NCBI RefSeq assembly: GCF_003402535.2
Contig: NZ_AP025172.1
Span: forward strand, 868,001-932,000
DNA length: 64,000 nucleotides
Direction: 5' to 3'
Source of the DNA: Cupriavidus sp. P-10
GTDB taxonomy: Bacteria; Pseudomonadota; Gammaproteobacteria; Burkholderiales; Burkholderiaceae
Shown here piece by piece: positions 36,087 to 45,191 of this stretch. Under the pieces are notes generated by a model. It saw nothing but the letters and a program-made list of their open reading frames with translations. It was not told where the DNA came from and made no database searches. Made by a program: the position numbers and the translations under genes. Position 1 is the first letter of the stretch. The number at the start of each line of letters is the position of its first letter.

Positions 36087-37220
36087 ATGTATCTACAGTT
36101 ACTGCGTTGCCTGATATGTGCCGCTGGGCTGATGGCGCCCATCAATGCAATGGCCGACGACCGCCCGCTTAGCCTTGTCGATCCCGAAGACGGGAAGTTT
36201 GACCTCAGTAGCTATCTCGTCGAGCACAAGGGAGCGTTGCCGGTCCCGTTTATCATCACCGAGCCGGCAGTGGGCTATGGCGTGGGCCTTGGCCTCCTAT
36301 TCTTCTCCGAATCCATCGCCGACAGCGAGGCGCGCGCCAGATCCCTTGGCCAGGACCGCGCGCCACCAAATATCACCTTCTTGGGCGGCGCCTATACGGA
36401 GAACGGCACGTGGGCCGCGGCGGTTGGCCATTTCCATAGCTGGGACGGTGATAGGTACCGCTACCTTGGCGGCGTCGCCAAGGTCGATGCAAACCTGGAC
36501 TATTTCGGCATCGCGAACCAGGCTAGGGCATATTCGCTGCAGGGCGTAGGCCTGATTCAACAGCTTCTTGTCCGTCTCGGGAATACTCACTGGTTTGCCG
36601 GCCCTCGCTACATCTACTTTGATGCGAACGCCGTCTTCAAATTCGGCCAGACGCCCGGGGATCTGGTAGGACAGGGCCGGAACCAGCGCATCAGCGCTGC
36701 AAGTCTTGTGGTCGACTACGATTCGCGCGACAACATTTTCTACCCGAGCCGAGGAGTCTATGCGGAATTCGAGGCCCAACTCGCACGCGAAGCTATCGGG
36801 AGCACTGACAACTATGACATCTATGCGGCGCGGGGGTACGCTTGGCTGCCGCTCACCAGCACACTGATCCTCGGCCTCAGGGCTGACACGCGATTTTCCA
36901 GTGGCGACGTGCCCTTTTATGTCCAGCCATATGTCGACCTGCGCGGGGTCAAAAAGGCGCGCTACCAGGACCGCAACGCGATTTCGACGGAGGTGGAACT
37001 ACGCTGGGATTTCCGCCCCCGCTGGTCATTGCTGGGCTTTTCCGGCCTTGGCAAGTCCTATGGAAGGCAAAGCTTCTCCGACGCTCCCAACATCGTTAGC
37101 CTAGGCGCGGGCTTTCGCTACCTGATCGCGAGAAAGCTTGGGCTTGCCGTCGGGCTGGACGTTGCCCACAGCAAGGACCAGAACGCCGTCTATGTGCAAG
37201 TGGGGAGTGCGTGGCGCTAG
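36087..37220 (+). CDS. Omp85-type outer-membrane barrel protein (BamA/TamA C-terminal family)
   Basis: 377 residues: signal peptide to about residue 23 (PINAMADD) then a surface-antigen D15-like beta-barrel with no POTRA domains. Hallmarks: FIITEPAVGYGVGLGLLFF, SLVVDYDSRDNIFYPSRGVYAEFEAQLAREA and a strand-rich C-terminus. Such short members occur in many proteobacteria and are of uncertain role (outer-membrane channel or insertion factor). A strong AAGGAGG sits upstream. It ends VGSAWR, without the usual terminal phenylalanine. Confidence 0.82.
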   Translation: MYLQLLRCLICAAGLMAPINAMADDRPLSLVDPEDGKFDLSSYLVEHKGALPVPFIITEPAVGYGVGLGLLFFSESIADSEARARSLGQDRAPPNITFLGGAYTENGTWAAAVGHFHSWDGDRYRYLGGVAKVDANLDYFGIANQARAYSLQGVGLIQQLLVRLGNTHWFAGPRYIYFDANAVFKFGQTPGDLVGQGRNQRISAASLVVDYDSRDNIFYPSRGVYAEFEAQLAREAIGSTDNYDIYAARGYAWLPLTSTLILGLRADTRFSSGDVPFYVQPYVDLRGVKKARYQDRNAISTEVELRWDFRPRWSLLGFSGLGKSYGRQSFSDAPNIVSLGAGFRYLIARKLGLAVGLDVAHSKDQNAVYVQVGSAWR

Positions 37221-37390
37221 ATGCCGAGTCCGATTTGAGTCCTGTCGAGATTTGAGTACACTGAAAAGCTAGCCGGATCAACTACTTCGTTGGCCGTTGA
37301 AAGCTATTTTGCCGCTTGCCTGCGCCCCCAGTAGGCGAAAAAAGAACCTTTCGAGAACGAACTTTCATCACTGGAAGAAGGAGGCAATCC

Positions 37391-38461
37391 ATGTGGATGA
37401 ATTTGCTTCTTATCTTTGTTCCGATCGCAATCGCCCTGGAATTTCTTGCTTCCGATCACCACCTTCTGATCTTTATCGCTTCCTCCCTGGCCATCCTGCC
37501 GCTTGCCGGACGGATGAGCCATGCCACCGAGCATCTCGCGGAGCGTATGGGCGAGGCGGTCGGGGGCCTACTCAATGCGACATTCGGCAATGCGGCTGAA
37601 CTTATCATCGCACTTGTCGCCTTGCGTGCCGGCCTCTATCAGGTGGTGGAAGCCTCCATCGTTGGTTCCATTGTCGGAAATATGCTGCTGGTATTTGGCG
37701 CCGCGATGCTCGCAGGCGGCATCCGCTATCCCGAGCAAAGCTTCAACCCGCGCGGCGCACGTTCCCAGGCTACCATGCTCATACTGTCGGCGATCGCGCT
37801 GATCCTGCCTGCCAGTTTCGAAGCGGTAGAGGGCACGACAGCCGTGCTATACCGACTCAGCGCCTGGATTTCCATCACGCTTCTGGCCGTCTATGGACTG
37901 TACCTAGTGTTCTCGCTGGTCACTCACCCCGCGTTGTTCCGCGGCGCCTACGACGTAGAGGCGGTTGCTCCGGAAAGCGTGGAGGATCAGCCATCCTCGC
38001 CCGTAGCACGGGCGATAGCGATACTGGCAGCAGCCACCGTAGGGACGGCGTGGATGAGCGAGATTATGGTGGGTGCGCTGGCCCCTATGATGCGCGACTA
38101 CGCCCTCAGCGACATCTTCGTCGGTGCCTTTGTGGTGGCGATACTCGGAAATGCAGCCGAGCATGCATCGGCCATTACCGCAGCCATGAGAAATCGCATG
38201 GACCTGTCGTTCTCCATTGCGGTCGGCTCGAGTGTCCAGGTGGCACTGTTTGTCGCGCCGGTGCTCGTACTCACGAGCCATTTTCTCGGGCCAGCCCCGA
38301 TGGACCTGGCCTTTCGTCCCGCCTTGGTTCTGATGGTGGTCCTGTCCGTGCTGGTCACGGCGCAAATGGCGAGCGATGGACACGCCGACTGGTTCAAGGG
38401 CACGCAGCTCCTGGTCGTCTATTTCGCCCTCGCCCTCACCTTCTTCTTCCTGCCACGCTAG
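37391..38461 (+). CDS. Calcium/proton antiporter (CaCA family, Cax type)
   Basis: 356 residues, about 11 membrane segments in two inverted halves. Each half carries the acidic alpha-repeat helix: [16 protein letters not shown] near residue 72 and [16 protein letters not shown] near residue 255, the ion-binding glutamates of Cax exchangers. An acidic loop ([11 protein letters not shown]) joins the halves. GAAGGAGG upstream fixes ATG 37391. It exports Ca2+ (or related cations) against protons. Confidence 0.92.
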   Translation: MWMNLLLIFVPIAIALEFLASDHHLLIFIASSLAILPLAGRMSHATEHLAERMGEAVGGLLNATFGNAAELIIALVALRAGLYQVVEASIVGSIVGNMLLVFGAAMLAGGIRYPEQSFNPRGARSQATMLILSAIALILPASFEAVEGTTAVLYRLSAWISITLLAVYGLYLVFSLVTHPALFRGAYDVEAVAPESVEDQPSSPVARAIAILAAATVGTAWMSEIMVGALAPMMRDYALSDIFVGAFVVAILGNAAEHASAITAAMRNRMDLSFSIAVGSSVQVALFVAPVLVLTSHFLGPAPMDLAFRPALVLMVVLSVLVTAQMASDGHADWFKGTQLLVVYFALALTFFFLPR

Positions 38462-38581
38462 CGAAGCAGCCTTTCCTGCTTAGCGAGATTTCCTGCCATG
38501 CCCTGCACAAGGCTGGTTCCGGTCGACCAGGACTGCACTATGCTGAACTTGCCCGCGCTCGCGCATTTTCCGGAGTTCGCC

Positions 38582-39100
38582 ATGTATCGTCGCCTGGCCA
38601 TCTGCCTGTCCGCCGCAGCGGCAATCGTGTTGTCCGCCTGCGCCACCCTGCAGCCCGTTGAAACGGCCCAGAAGATGTTAGGCGCACCGCAAAGCGCCGT
38701 ACGCGACACCTTCGGCGCGCCCACGGAGACATACCAGCTTGCCGATGGCACAAGTCGGTGGATCTACTCGAAACAGCCGCTCGGCTTCGAGGTTTATGCA
38801 GCGGACTTTGACGCCAGCGGGAAGCTGACCAATTTCCGGCAGATGCTGACGGAGAAGGAAATCTACGAGGCCCGACCTGGCGTCTGGACCAAGCAGGACG
38901 TTGCCGAGCGCTTTGGCCGACCGCGCGAGCCGATCCAGTACTACCCGTTGATGAAGCGTGAGGCCTGGTCCTACCGGCTCTACGCTGGCGCTTTCCAGCC
39001 CGCGCATTTCAGTGCCTACTTTGACGACCGTGGCGTGCTGGACCGGACCATGATCATCGTCGACCCGATCGGCGGGGATGCGCGCGACGGCAGCAAATAG
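38582..39100 (+). CDS. Lipoprotein of unknown function
   Basis: 172 residues. Signal peptide with lipobox VLSACAT. The mature part (VRDTFGAPTETYQLADGTSRWIYS; VWTKQDVAERFGRP) shows two weak SmpA/OmlA-like repeats of the type that gauge outer-membrane lipoproteins; this is pattern similarity only. CCGGAG upstream of ATG 38582. Located 120 bases after the Cax gene. Confidence 0.72.
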   Translation: MYRRLAICLSAAAAIVLSACATLQPVETAQKMLGAPQSAVRDTFGAPTETYQLADGTSRWIYSKQPLGFEVYAADFDASGKLTNFRQMLTEKEIYEARPGVWTKQDVAERFGRPREPIQYYPLMKREAWSYRLYAGAFQPAHFSAYFDDRGVLDRTMIIVDPIGGDARDGSK

Positions 39101-39192
39101 CGTGCAACTAGATGCCATGATTTGCACAACTGGCCCAGGCGCGCAGCGCACGCCACGGTCTACGGAACAACGCCTCCACCAAGAGGCTGATC

Positions 39193-39504
39193 ATGAATGC
39201 ATCGCCCGCCAAGGCTCCCCCGCCTGCAAGCACCCCGGCCATATAGCCGACAGCCCCGTCAGGGCATCTCAAGAATCTCTGGAAGCTTCCTGGCCCGGTC
39301 GGCATCGGCATCGTCCTCTGGTTCCTGCCGGCGCCGGCCGGCCTCGAGACGAAGGCGTGGCAGACGTTCGCTGTGTTCGTCACCACCATCGTCGGCATCA
39401 TGACCGCCCCTCTCCCGATGTCGGCGGACCGCTTTGACATCACGAACAAGCTTGCAAAAGGCGTCGGGATCATACACGCACGCAAAGGACGAAATCCGTG
39501 TTAG
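39193..39504 (+). pseudogene. Broken DASS-family permease, N-terminal fragment
   Basis: From ATG 39193 the frame reads MNASPAKAPPPASTPAI, then an in-frame TAG, then PSGHLKNLWKLPGPVGIGIV, LWFLPAPAGLETKAWQTFAV and FVTTIVGIMTAPLPMSA, the characteristic N-terminal helices of DASS transporters. After about 85 residues it runs out and ends at TAG 39502, directly against the oppositely oriented CYTH-CHAD gene. Premature stop plus deletion of more than 80 percent of the gene. Confidence 0.8.
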
Positions 39505-41033
39505 ACGGGCAGGCGAGCCGTCTTAAAGCGCTTCCAGAGCCGACGCAGCGCCTGCCTGTCCGCATCCACCCGTCCTGCCAGATAGCCACGCGCATAGCCT
39601 GAGCCCAAGGCCAGGTCATGGTTCTTGGCACCAAGGCTACGCAACAGGCCATCTGCAACGGCCATGTCGTTGCGCCATCCCAAGTCATCCTGCAAGTCGG
39701 ACAGGTGGCTGCGAAAGCCTCGCAGCTTGCCCGCAGGAAACAGCGACTCGAAGAACTCGGTCGCATAGCGCAGCTTCTTGGCAGCAATACGCGCGCGATG
39801 ACGTTGCTGCTCATCAAGCTTCGCCATGCGTCGACCACGCTTTAGCAGCCTGTGATGGCGATCGTGCAGGGTCTTCAGCGCAAACTCCCGGGCAGGTCTG
39901 GCGAGTGTGGAGCGCTGCGGGTCGTCCAGCTCGCTGCGCCAGCCGGCGGTGCCCAGCCAGTGGCTGAATGCCAGCATCAGCCGCGTGTAGCGTTCGGAGT
40001 TCACCGCCTGGGCCGCGCGCTGCCGGGCTTCGGTTGCGATCCCACTGGCAAAGGATAGCACAGCGCCCGCGCCAACGTCGGCCGGCGCCCCGTCAAAGGC
40101 TTCGCGCAACGTGGTATGGATAAGCACCTCCCAATCCCGCGATGGCCCCAGTTCGCCTGCAATCCATTTGATGTCATCCTGGAGTGCCGAAGGACAGGCA
40201 ATCAGCGATCGGTAGATATCCAGCGCAGAGCGCAGGCGCCGAAGACCGATTCGCATCTGGTGCACACTCTCCAGGTTGGTGCTGTTGACCACGCCGTCTT
40301 CGTTCCCTGCAACTTGTGCCAGGCAACCTTGAATAATGCATAGGAAAACGGCTTCGGCAGAAGCGTCATCATCGAGCCTCAGTGCCTCGGCACGAACAAC
40401 CCCTGCGGATTGGCCGGCAACCAATGCGTAGCCCCGGTCGCCCTTGCTGGCACGGCTGATACGCATCGGGACTTCGTCAAGCAACTGCAAGGCGAAGGCA
40501 GCAAGATGGGCCGGCTCTCCCGCCTGGATCTCCATCTCCAGCTCGCGAACCGGTACGGTAGTTTCCCCTGCCCGGATCAGGCCGAGATCGAGCGCCAACT
40601 CTATTTCATCGCCTTGTGGCAAGCGCAGCAATGCAACCTTGCGTCGGATCTCCGTGACGAAGAGCGGCTTCAGGCGCTCGGCGAAGTCGCCCTGGCGAAT
40701 CAGCTCGCCCAAGGCCGTGTCCTGCGGCAACTTTTCCCGCAGTGCACCAGGATCGGGGGTCGGACCGGGTATCGCCGCCTCGAACTCCTCCCGCTCATAG
40801 AGCCCCCCAAACCGCTTGCCATAGGTCTTCAGCGTCAGCACATAGTGCCCGCCCGCCTGGCGCACACGCAGCGAGGCACGATGGCGGCGCAAGGACCAGT
40901 CTGGCGTATCGAAATACGTGCTCACGAGCATGTCCTCGTGAGGCGGTTCCACGCAGCAGGCAACAAGCAGCGGTAGGCCGATCAGGCGATCGACATCGTC
41001 CTGCAGCAGTTCCAGCTTGAGTTCGCGTTCCAT
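39501..41033 (-). CDS. CYTH-CHAD domain protein
   Basis: 510 residues. N-terminal CYTH triphosphate-tunnel domain (MERELKLELL signature ExExK; RVRQAGGHYVLTLKTYG; ELEMEIQAG) to about residue 200, and C-terminal CHAD helical domain (HQMRIGLRRLRSALDIYR; RHRARIAAKKLRYATEFFESL) from about 250. The CYTH domain hydrolyses inorganic triphosphates; CHAD binds polyphosphate through conserved His/Arg/Lys. A role in polyphosphate metabolism or granules is inferred. A 76-residue gene precedes it by 9 bases. Confidence 0.92.
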   Translation of the reverse strand: MERELKLELLQDDVDRLIGLPLLVACCVEPPHEDMLVSTYFDTPDWSLRRHRASLRVRQAGGHYVLTLKTYGKRFGGLYEREEFEAAIPGPTPDPGALREKLPQDTALGELIRQGDFAERLKPLFVTEIRRKVALLRLPQGDEIELALDLGLIRAGETTVPVRELEMEIQAGEPAHLAAFALQLLDEVPMRISRASKGDRGYALVAGQSAGVVRAEALRLDDDASAEAVFLCIIQGCLAQVAGNEDGVVNSTNLESVHQMRIGLRRLRSALDIYRSLIACPSALQDDIKWIAGELGPSRDWEVLIHTTLREAFDGAPADVGAGAVLSFASGIATEARQRAAQAVNSERYTRLMLAFSHWLGTAGWRSELDDPQRSTLARPAREFALKTLHDRHHRLLKRGRRMAKLDEQQRHRARIAAKKLRYATEFFESLFPAGKLRGFRSHLSDLQDDLGWRNDMAVADGLLRSLGAKNHDLALGSGYARGYLAGRVDADRQALRRLWKRFKTARLPV

Positions 41034-41042
41034 CTCCCCGAA

Positions 41043-41273
41043 TTATTCCAATTTCTCAAACTCGGTGAACACACGCGCCTGAACTGCGTCCATGACTTCC
41101 AGGACCTGCGGATCGGCAGGGCCACTGGCCGTGATGCCCGTGGCGTTCTTAGGTTTCGCGCCCAGTGGATAGAAAGCAAAAACTGTGTCGAACTTGCCCG
41201 CCGACTCCTTCTTCAGTTGCCGGTTGAGCGCTTTCAGGTACCGCTTCTTGATGGTCTTGGACATGGGCTTCAC
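41043..41273 (-). CDS. Hypothetical small protein upstream of the CYTH-CHAD gene
   Basis: 76 residues (MKPMSKTIKKRYLKALNRQL...). Lysine-rich start, then ASGPADPQVLEVMDAVQARV and an acidic end FTEFEKLE. No family recognised. It ends 9 bases before the CYTH-CHAD start, so the two are probably an operon. Confidence 0.55.
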   Translation of the reverse strand: MKPMSKTIKKRYLKALNRQLKKESAGKFDTVFAFYPLGAKPKNATGITASGPADPQVLEVMDAVQARVFTEFEKLE

Positions 41274-41530
41274 GGCTCCCTGCTTTCGTCTTGGCTTACG
41301 ATCGGTTGATTTACGTTAATCCGGAAACGTCGAATTGGGCAAGCGTGTGTGCCAAGCGTGTACCTCGTTGCACAGGCTCCGAAAGGAGCGCGAAATCGCC
41401 GGCTCCAGGGCTGCGCCTGTTTGATTGAGCGCACACCTGCATGGTGGCGCTCTGTGCAACAATTGAGAACATCTCGACTGCTCGCAATTGGCATTACGCG
41501 AGCCCTGGCTTTTCTGTATGGCTGTGTTCG

Positions 41531-41788
41531 TCAGCGAGGTGGAACCGGCGTTGCCTTTGGCAGCCGGCCACTGCCGATCAGAACGATAAGATCGTCGACG
41601 CGTGCTTCGGCCAAGGCAAAGGCATCCGCTTCTGCCATCGATGGCCGTCCCGCACGAAAGACTGACTGCTGCATTCCCACCAACGTGTGTTGACGGACAA
41701 GCACGAAACCTTGGTGCTTGCCGTTGCTTAGTGGCTGGGTATAAGCCTTGAACTCATAGTAGCCGGCGCGCCTGTGACTTTCCATCAT
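41531..41788 (-). CDS. Hypothetical small protein
   Basis: 85 residues from ATG 41788 (AGGACGAG upstream). Sequence such as AGYYEFKAYTQPLSNGKHQG and AEADAFALAEARVDDLIV is protein-like, alternating beta strands then a helix. No family recognised; the reading frame extends upstream without a better start. Confidence 0.5.
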   Translation of the reverse strand: MMESHRRAGYYEFKAYTQPLSNGKHQGFVLVRQHTLVGMQQSVFRAGRPSMAEADAFALAEARVDDLIVLIGSGRLPKATPVPPR

Positions 41789-42606
41789 GACTCGTCCTGC
41801 TGGCGTCAATAGAGTCCGCCAGCACGCGGGGCGAACCTCGGCTCTGCATTCCTTCCTAGAGCTAATAGGAATCAATAACACTGGGGAGCGCCCCGGACAT
41901 GCATGCGTGACGAGACCGGTCACTGCCCGATGCTCCCTGCGGCTAGCGTAAATTAAACGTTAGCATAACGTGGCCAGGCGGGATCCATTCTCGGAGAATT
42001 CCGGTGCCGTGCGAGTTGTCTGGCCCTCACGGAGGGGATGTCACGTGGACAGTTGTTCTAGCCGAACCTAATATTGCGTCTAGGCAAGCCGTCCGTCGGG
42101 TTCCCAATGCTGTCTTGCCAGAAGGATGTAGCGGTGTCATTGCCTTCGGGCTAGCCGCGCCCTGTTGATTCCAGCCAGAACTTGGAACGGTGCTGCCCTG
42201 CAGCAACTGCGCAGCGAGGAGCCGAGAATGCACGGAGCTCACCCCGCGAGACGGCCGTCTGCCATCACAGGCCGACTGGCCTCTCCCTTCCTCCACCAGA
42301 TTGACCAAAGCGAGTCGAGTGTGCCCCCAAGCCACGAGTCAGTACCTCGAAGTCCGGGCACAAGTGCGCCGCAGACCAACCGGGATTTCTCCGATACCAG
42401 TTCGAGAAGGTATCGAATCTTCTGGTAGCCAGCGTTTTCGAGGTTCAGCACCCCTTCGCCTACAAGCCAGGTCTCCAACGTAGAGATATCAACTCGGAGG
42501 GCGCGCATCGAGTTGATGAATCGTCATTGTCGGATTGAAATTTGGCGGCGAAGGCATTTTCGAATTTTGACTGCATTTGAACACGCCCCCTCCGCGGAGG
42601 AGTAGT
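41789..42606. other. Gene-poor stretch
   Basis: About 820 bases without a gene I can support. A minus-strand ORF at 42239-42508 (89 codons) has plausible composition but no ribosome binding site and no recognised family. Confidence 0.4.
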
Positions 42607-43146
42607 GTGAGCATGGCAAATCCCGACAGTCAGGCCGGATCCCTTGCATCTGCTACCTGGCGCTTCCGGCTCGGTATCGGCGTTCTAATCTTGGCGTATG
42701 GGGCTTGGCTGGCGGTTCCCTTGGCGGCCTTTGCAGGTGCATCCGCCACGCGCATTGCCACGCTGACCGGCGCTATCGTGGCCGTCAACAAGATCATGCT
42801 GCTGGTCAGCGTTGCGGTGATGGGCAAGCCAGGATTCTTGCGGATGAAGGACATGCTGCTCCAGCGCCTGAGACCTTCCTCTCCTGTCGACGCCGTTGGG
42901 CCGGCTCGCCATGCGGTCGGGCTCGCGATGTTCTGCCTGCCGCTTGTCTCGGCGATGCTGGAGCCTTACGTGGACGCGATCTGGCCCGACTTGCGACCGA
43001 AACTTTGGGAAGCACAATTACTCGGCGACCTGATGTTGGTCGCTAGCCTCTTCGTGCTCGGTGGCGAGTTTTGGAACAAGGTGCGAGCGCTGTTCATCCG
43101 CACAGCGCGCGTGGTGGACGCTGGCGAGCCGGGTGGCACTGGCTGA
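42607..43146 (+). CDS. Small membrane protein, transporter-suffix type
   Basis: 179 residues. Four hydrophobic segments: IGVLILAYGAWLAVPLAAF, TLTGAIVAVNKIMLLVSVAVM, LAMFCLPLVSAMLEPYV and LLGDLMLVASLFVLGGEFW, the last with the pattern FVLGGEFWNKVRALF typical of transporter-suffix domain proteins. GTG at 42607 lies 4 bases after GGAGGAG; ATG 42613 (10 bases) is equally possible. Function unknown. Confidence 0.65.
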   Translation: MSMANPDSQAGSLASATWRFRLGIGVLILAYGAWLAVPLAAFAGASATRIATLTGAIVAVNKIMLLVSVAVMGKPGFLRMKDMLLQRLRPSSPVDAVGPARHAVGLAMFCLPLVSAMLEPYVDAIWPDLRPKLWEAQLLGDLMLVASLFVLGGEFWNKVRALFIRTARVVDAGEPGGTG

Positions 43147-43417
43147 AGCGCGCAATCGCCCAGTTTACCGTGACCAGCAGTGCCGACCACGAACCTTAAG
43201 CTTGCTCGCCGTTGAGCATCGGAACTTTGCTCCCGACACGGTGACTGGGGTACCTGATAGGCTGGCATGCGGCCATTCGAGCTCGCGCGACGGTTTGCGG
43301 AACCGCTATTTCCGAGTCGGCCGGCGAGCCTCGCCCGAAGTAAGGTATATATTTCCCTTTCGCGATCCTTATACTGCTGAGACTGCCACCCGGCAAGCAA
43401 ATCCCAGGAGTCCCTCC

Positions 43418-43598
43418 ATGGCCAAGGGTCAGTTGCGCGGCAACCGCGAAGCCAGGATACCCACCGTGCGCTGGATCAAAGGCCCGGCCTGGGACCTCGT
43501 TTGGGTGCTGAATACACTGTGGCTAGCCCCCCTAGTCCTTCTGCTGGCGCGGGGTTATGACGACGTGCGCGCCAGCCCGGTGGACGGGCTGTTCTTGG
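43418..43598 (+). pseudogene. Membrane-protein gene truncated at a rearrangement junction
   Basis: ATG 43418 with AGGAG upstream starts MAKGQLRGNREARIPTVRWI, followed by one hydrophobic helix ([18 protein letters not shown]) and [13 protein letters not shown]. At about 43598 the sequence abruptly becomes the antisense of a chemoreceptor gene, although the frame stays open to 44407 by chance. The original 3' part is missing. The start resembles a family of small Lys/Arg-rich proteins fused to a membrane segment. Confidence 0.55.
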
Positions 43599-44950
43599 CG
43601 CACTTCCTCCGAGAACTTGTCCATGCCCATCACGCCCGCCGACACCGCCGACTGGATCTCGCGCACCATCTGCTCGATGTCGTAGGTGGCCACCTCGGTC
43701 TGGTCGGCCAGGCGGCGGATCTCGGTCGCCACCACCGAGAAGCCGCGGCCGTATTCGCCAGCCTTCTCGGCTTCGATCGCGGCGTTCAGCGACAACAGGT
43801 TGGTCTGGTCGGCCACCTTGGCAATGGTGGTTACCACCTGGTTGATATTGCCGGCCTTTTCATTGAGCGTGGCAAGCTTGGCATTGACCGAGCCGGCGGC
43901 GTCCATCACATGTTGCATGGTGCCTTCCATGCGCGACAGGCCGACCTGGCCGGTGCCAGCCAGTCCCGCCGTCTGCTCGGCGGCGCTGGAGACTTCATGG
44001 ATGGTGCGCACCAGGTCGCGCGCGGTGGCCGAGATCTCGCGCGACGTGGCGCCGATTTCCGTGGTGGTGGCGGCGGTCTCGGTGGCGGTGGCCTGCTGCT
44101 GGCGCGCGGTCGCGGCAATCTCGTTGACCGAGGTGGTGACCTGGATCGCCGTGCGCTGCGCCTGCCCCACCAGCGAGGTCAGTTCGCCGCTCATCTGGTT
44201 GAAGCCTTCCTCGACCGCGTGGAACTCGTCCCGCCGGCCCAGTGCCAGCCGCTGACGCAGGTCGCCACCGCGCAGGTGCTGCAGCAGTGCAATGATCGAT
44301 GTCATCGGCACGGTGACAGCGCGCAGCAGCAGGTAGCCACACACCGCGGCGGCCAGCGCTGCCACCAGCAAGGCCACTTCGATACTGGTCTTGGCCAGGT
44401 CGACTGACCCGACGATACTGGCGGAAGCCTTCCTGGCGGCGTTGTCATTGTCATCGACCACGACCTGCACCGCCTTGCGTCCTTCGATCCAGCGGGTGTG
44501 GAGCGGGCCGCGCAGAATGGCCTCGGCCGCCGCGGTGCCCGGCCAGGTGGCAGGATCGCTGAAGACACGGGCGGCAAGGTCGTACTGGGCGCGGACTTGC
44601 TTGTAGGCGCCGAAGCGTGCCCGGTCTTCTTCGCGGAAAATGGTGGCCTGGTAGTTCTGCTCTTCGGCATTCAGGCGCTGCCTAGCTTCGCGGCCCTGCT
44701 CGAGGTAGCGCAGGCGCTCGGCCTCGTTGCCCGCAGTCACGGCCTGCCAGCCCAGCGCATCGAGTTCGCTCCAGGTCGCCTGCAGCGCGACGCTGTGTCG
44801 TAGGCCAGGCAAGGCATCTTTCTGCAAGACGCCGACTTCGCGATCGATCGCCGCAAGCCGGTTATAGGCCACGGCGCCCATCAGCGTCATGACCAGCAGG
44901 ATAAAGGCAAAGCTCGCCAGGATGCGAGTGCGGATAGTCCAGTGATCCAC
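43532..44950 (-). pseudogene. Methyl-accepting chemotaxis protein, C-terminus truncated
   Basis: About 472 residues from GTG 44950 (AGGGGG upstream). First membrane helix ([20 protein letters not shown]), four-helix ligand-binding domain (to about residue 185), second membrane helix ([18 protein letters not shown]), HAMP, then the signalling domain with the hairpin tip intact ([20 protein letters not shown]). After [11 protein letters not shown] the family sequence stops and 20 unrelated residues ([13 protein letters not shown]...) lead to a TAG. The lost C-terminal arm normally pairs with the N-terminal arm of the signalling coiled coil, so the receptor is probably non-functional. Confidence 0.85.
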
Positions 44951-45191
44951 GGCGTAACCACCCCCTGTTCTTATTGGACGTTTGGCGCAGCCGATGACCT
45001 GCCGTCTGAGCGACCGGGTCGCTATCGGCAACTAGCCAGCTGGAAGCGGTTCTGCGATCTAGCGTACTGTAAGGCTCATGTCATTTCAATGAATCCGCTG
45101 TTGAGCCGAACTGGATGTTCGCGCGAGCCTCGGCGGTGCTGGCGGCACTGCCAGCACCGACCGCGTTCGGCTACGCCAGCCACGAGAAGCG

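Noticed and set aside
42239..42508. 89-codon minus-strand ORF
   Set aside because: Composition is acceptable, but no ribosome binding site, no family and no supporting neighbour.
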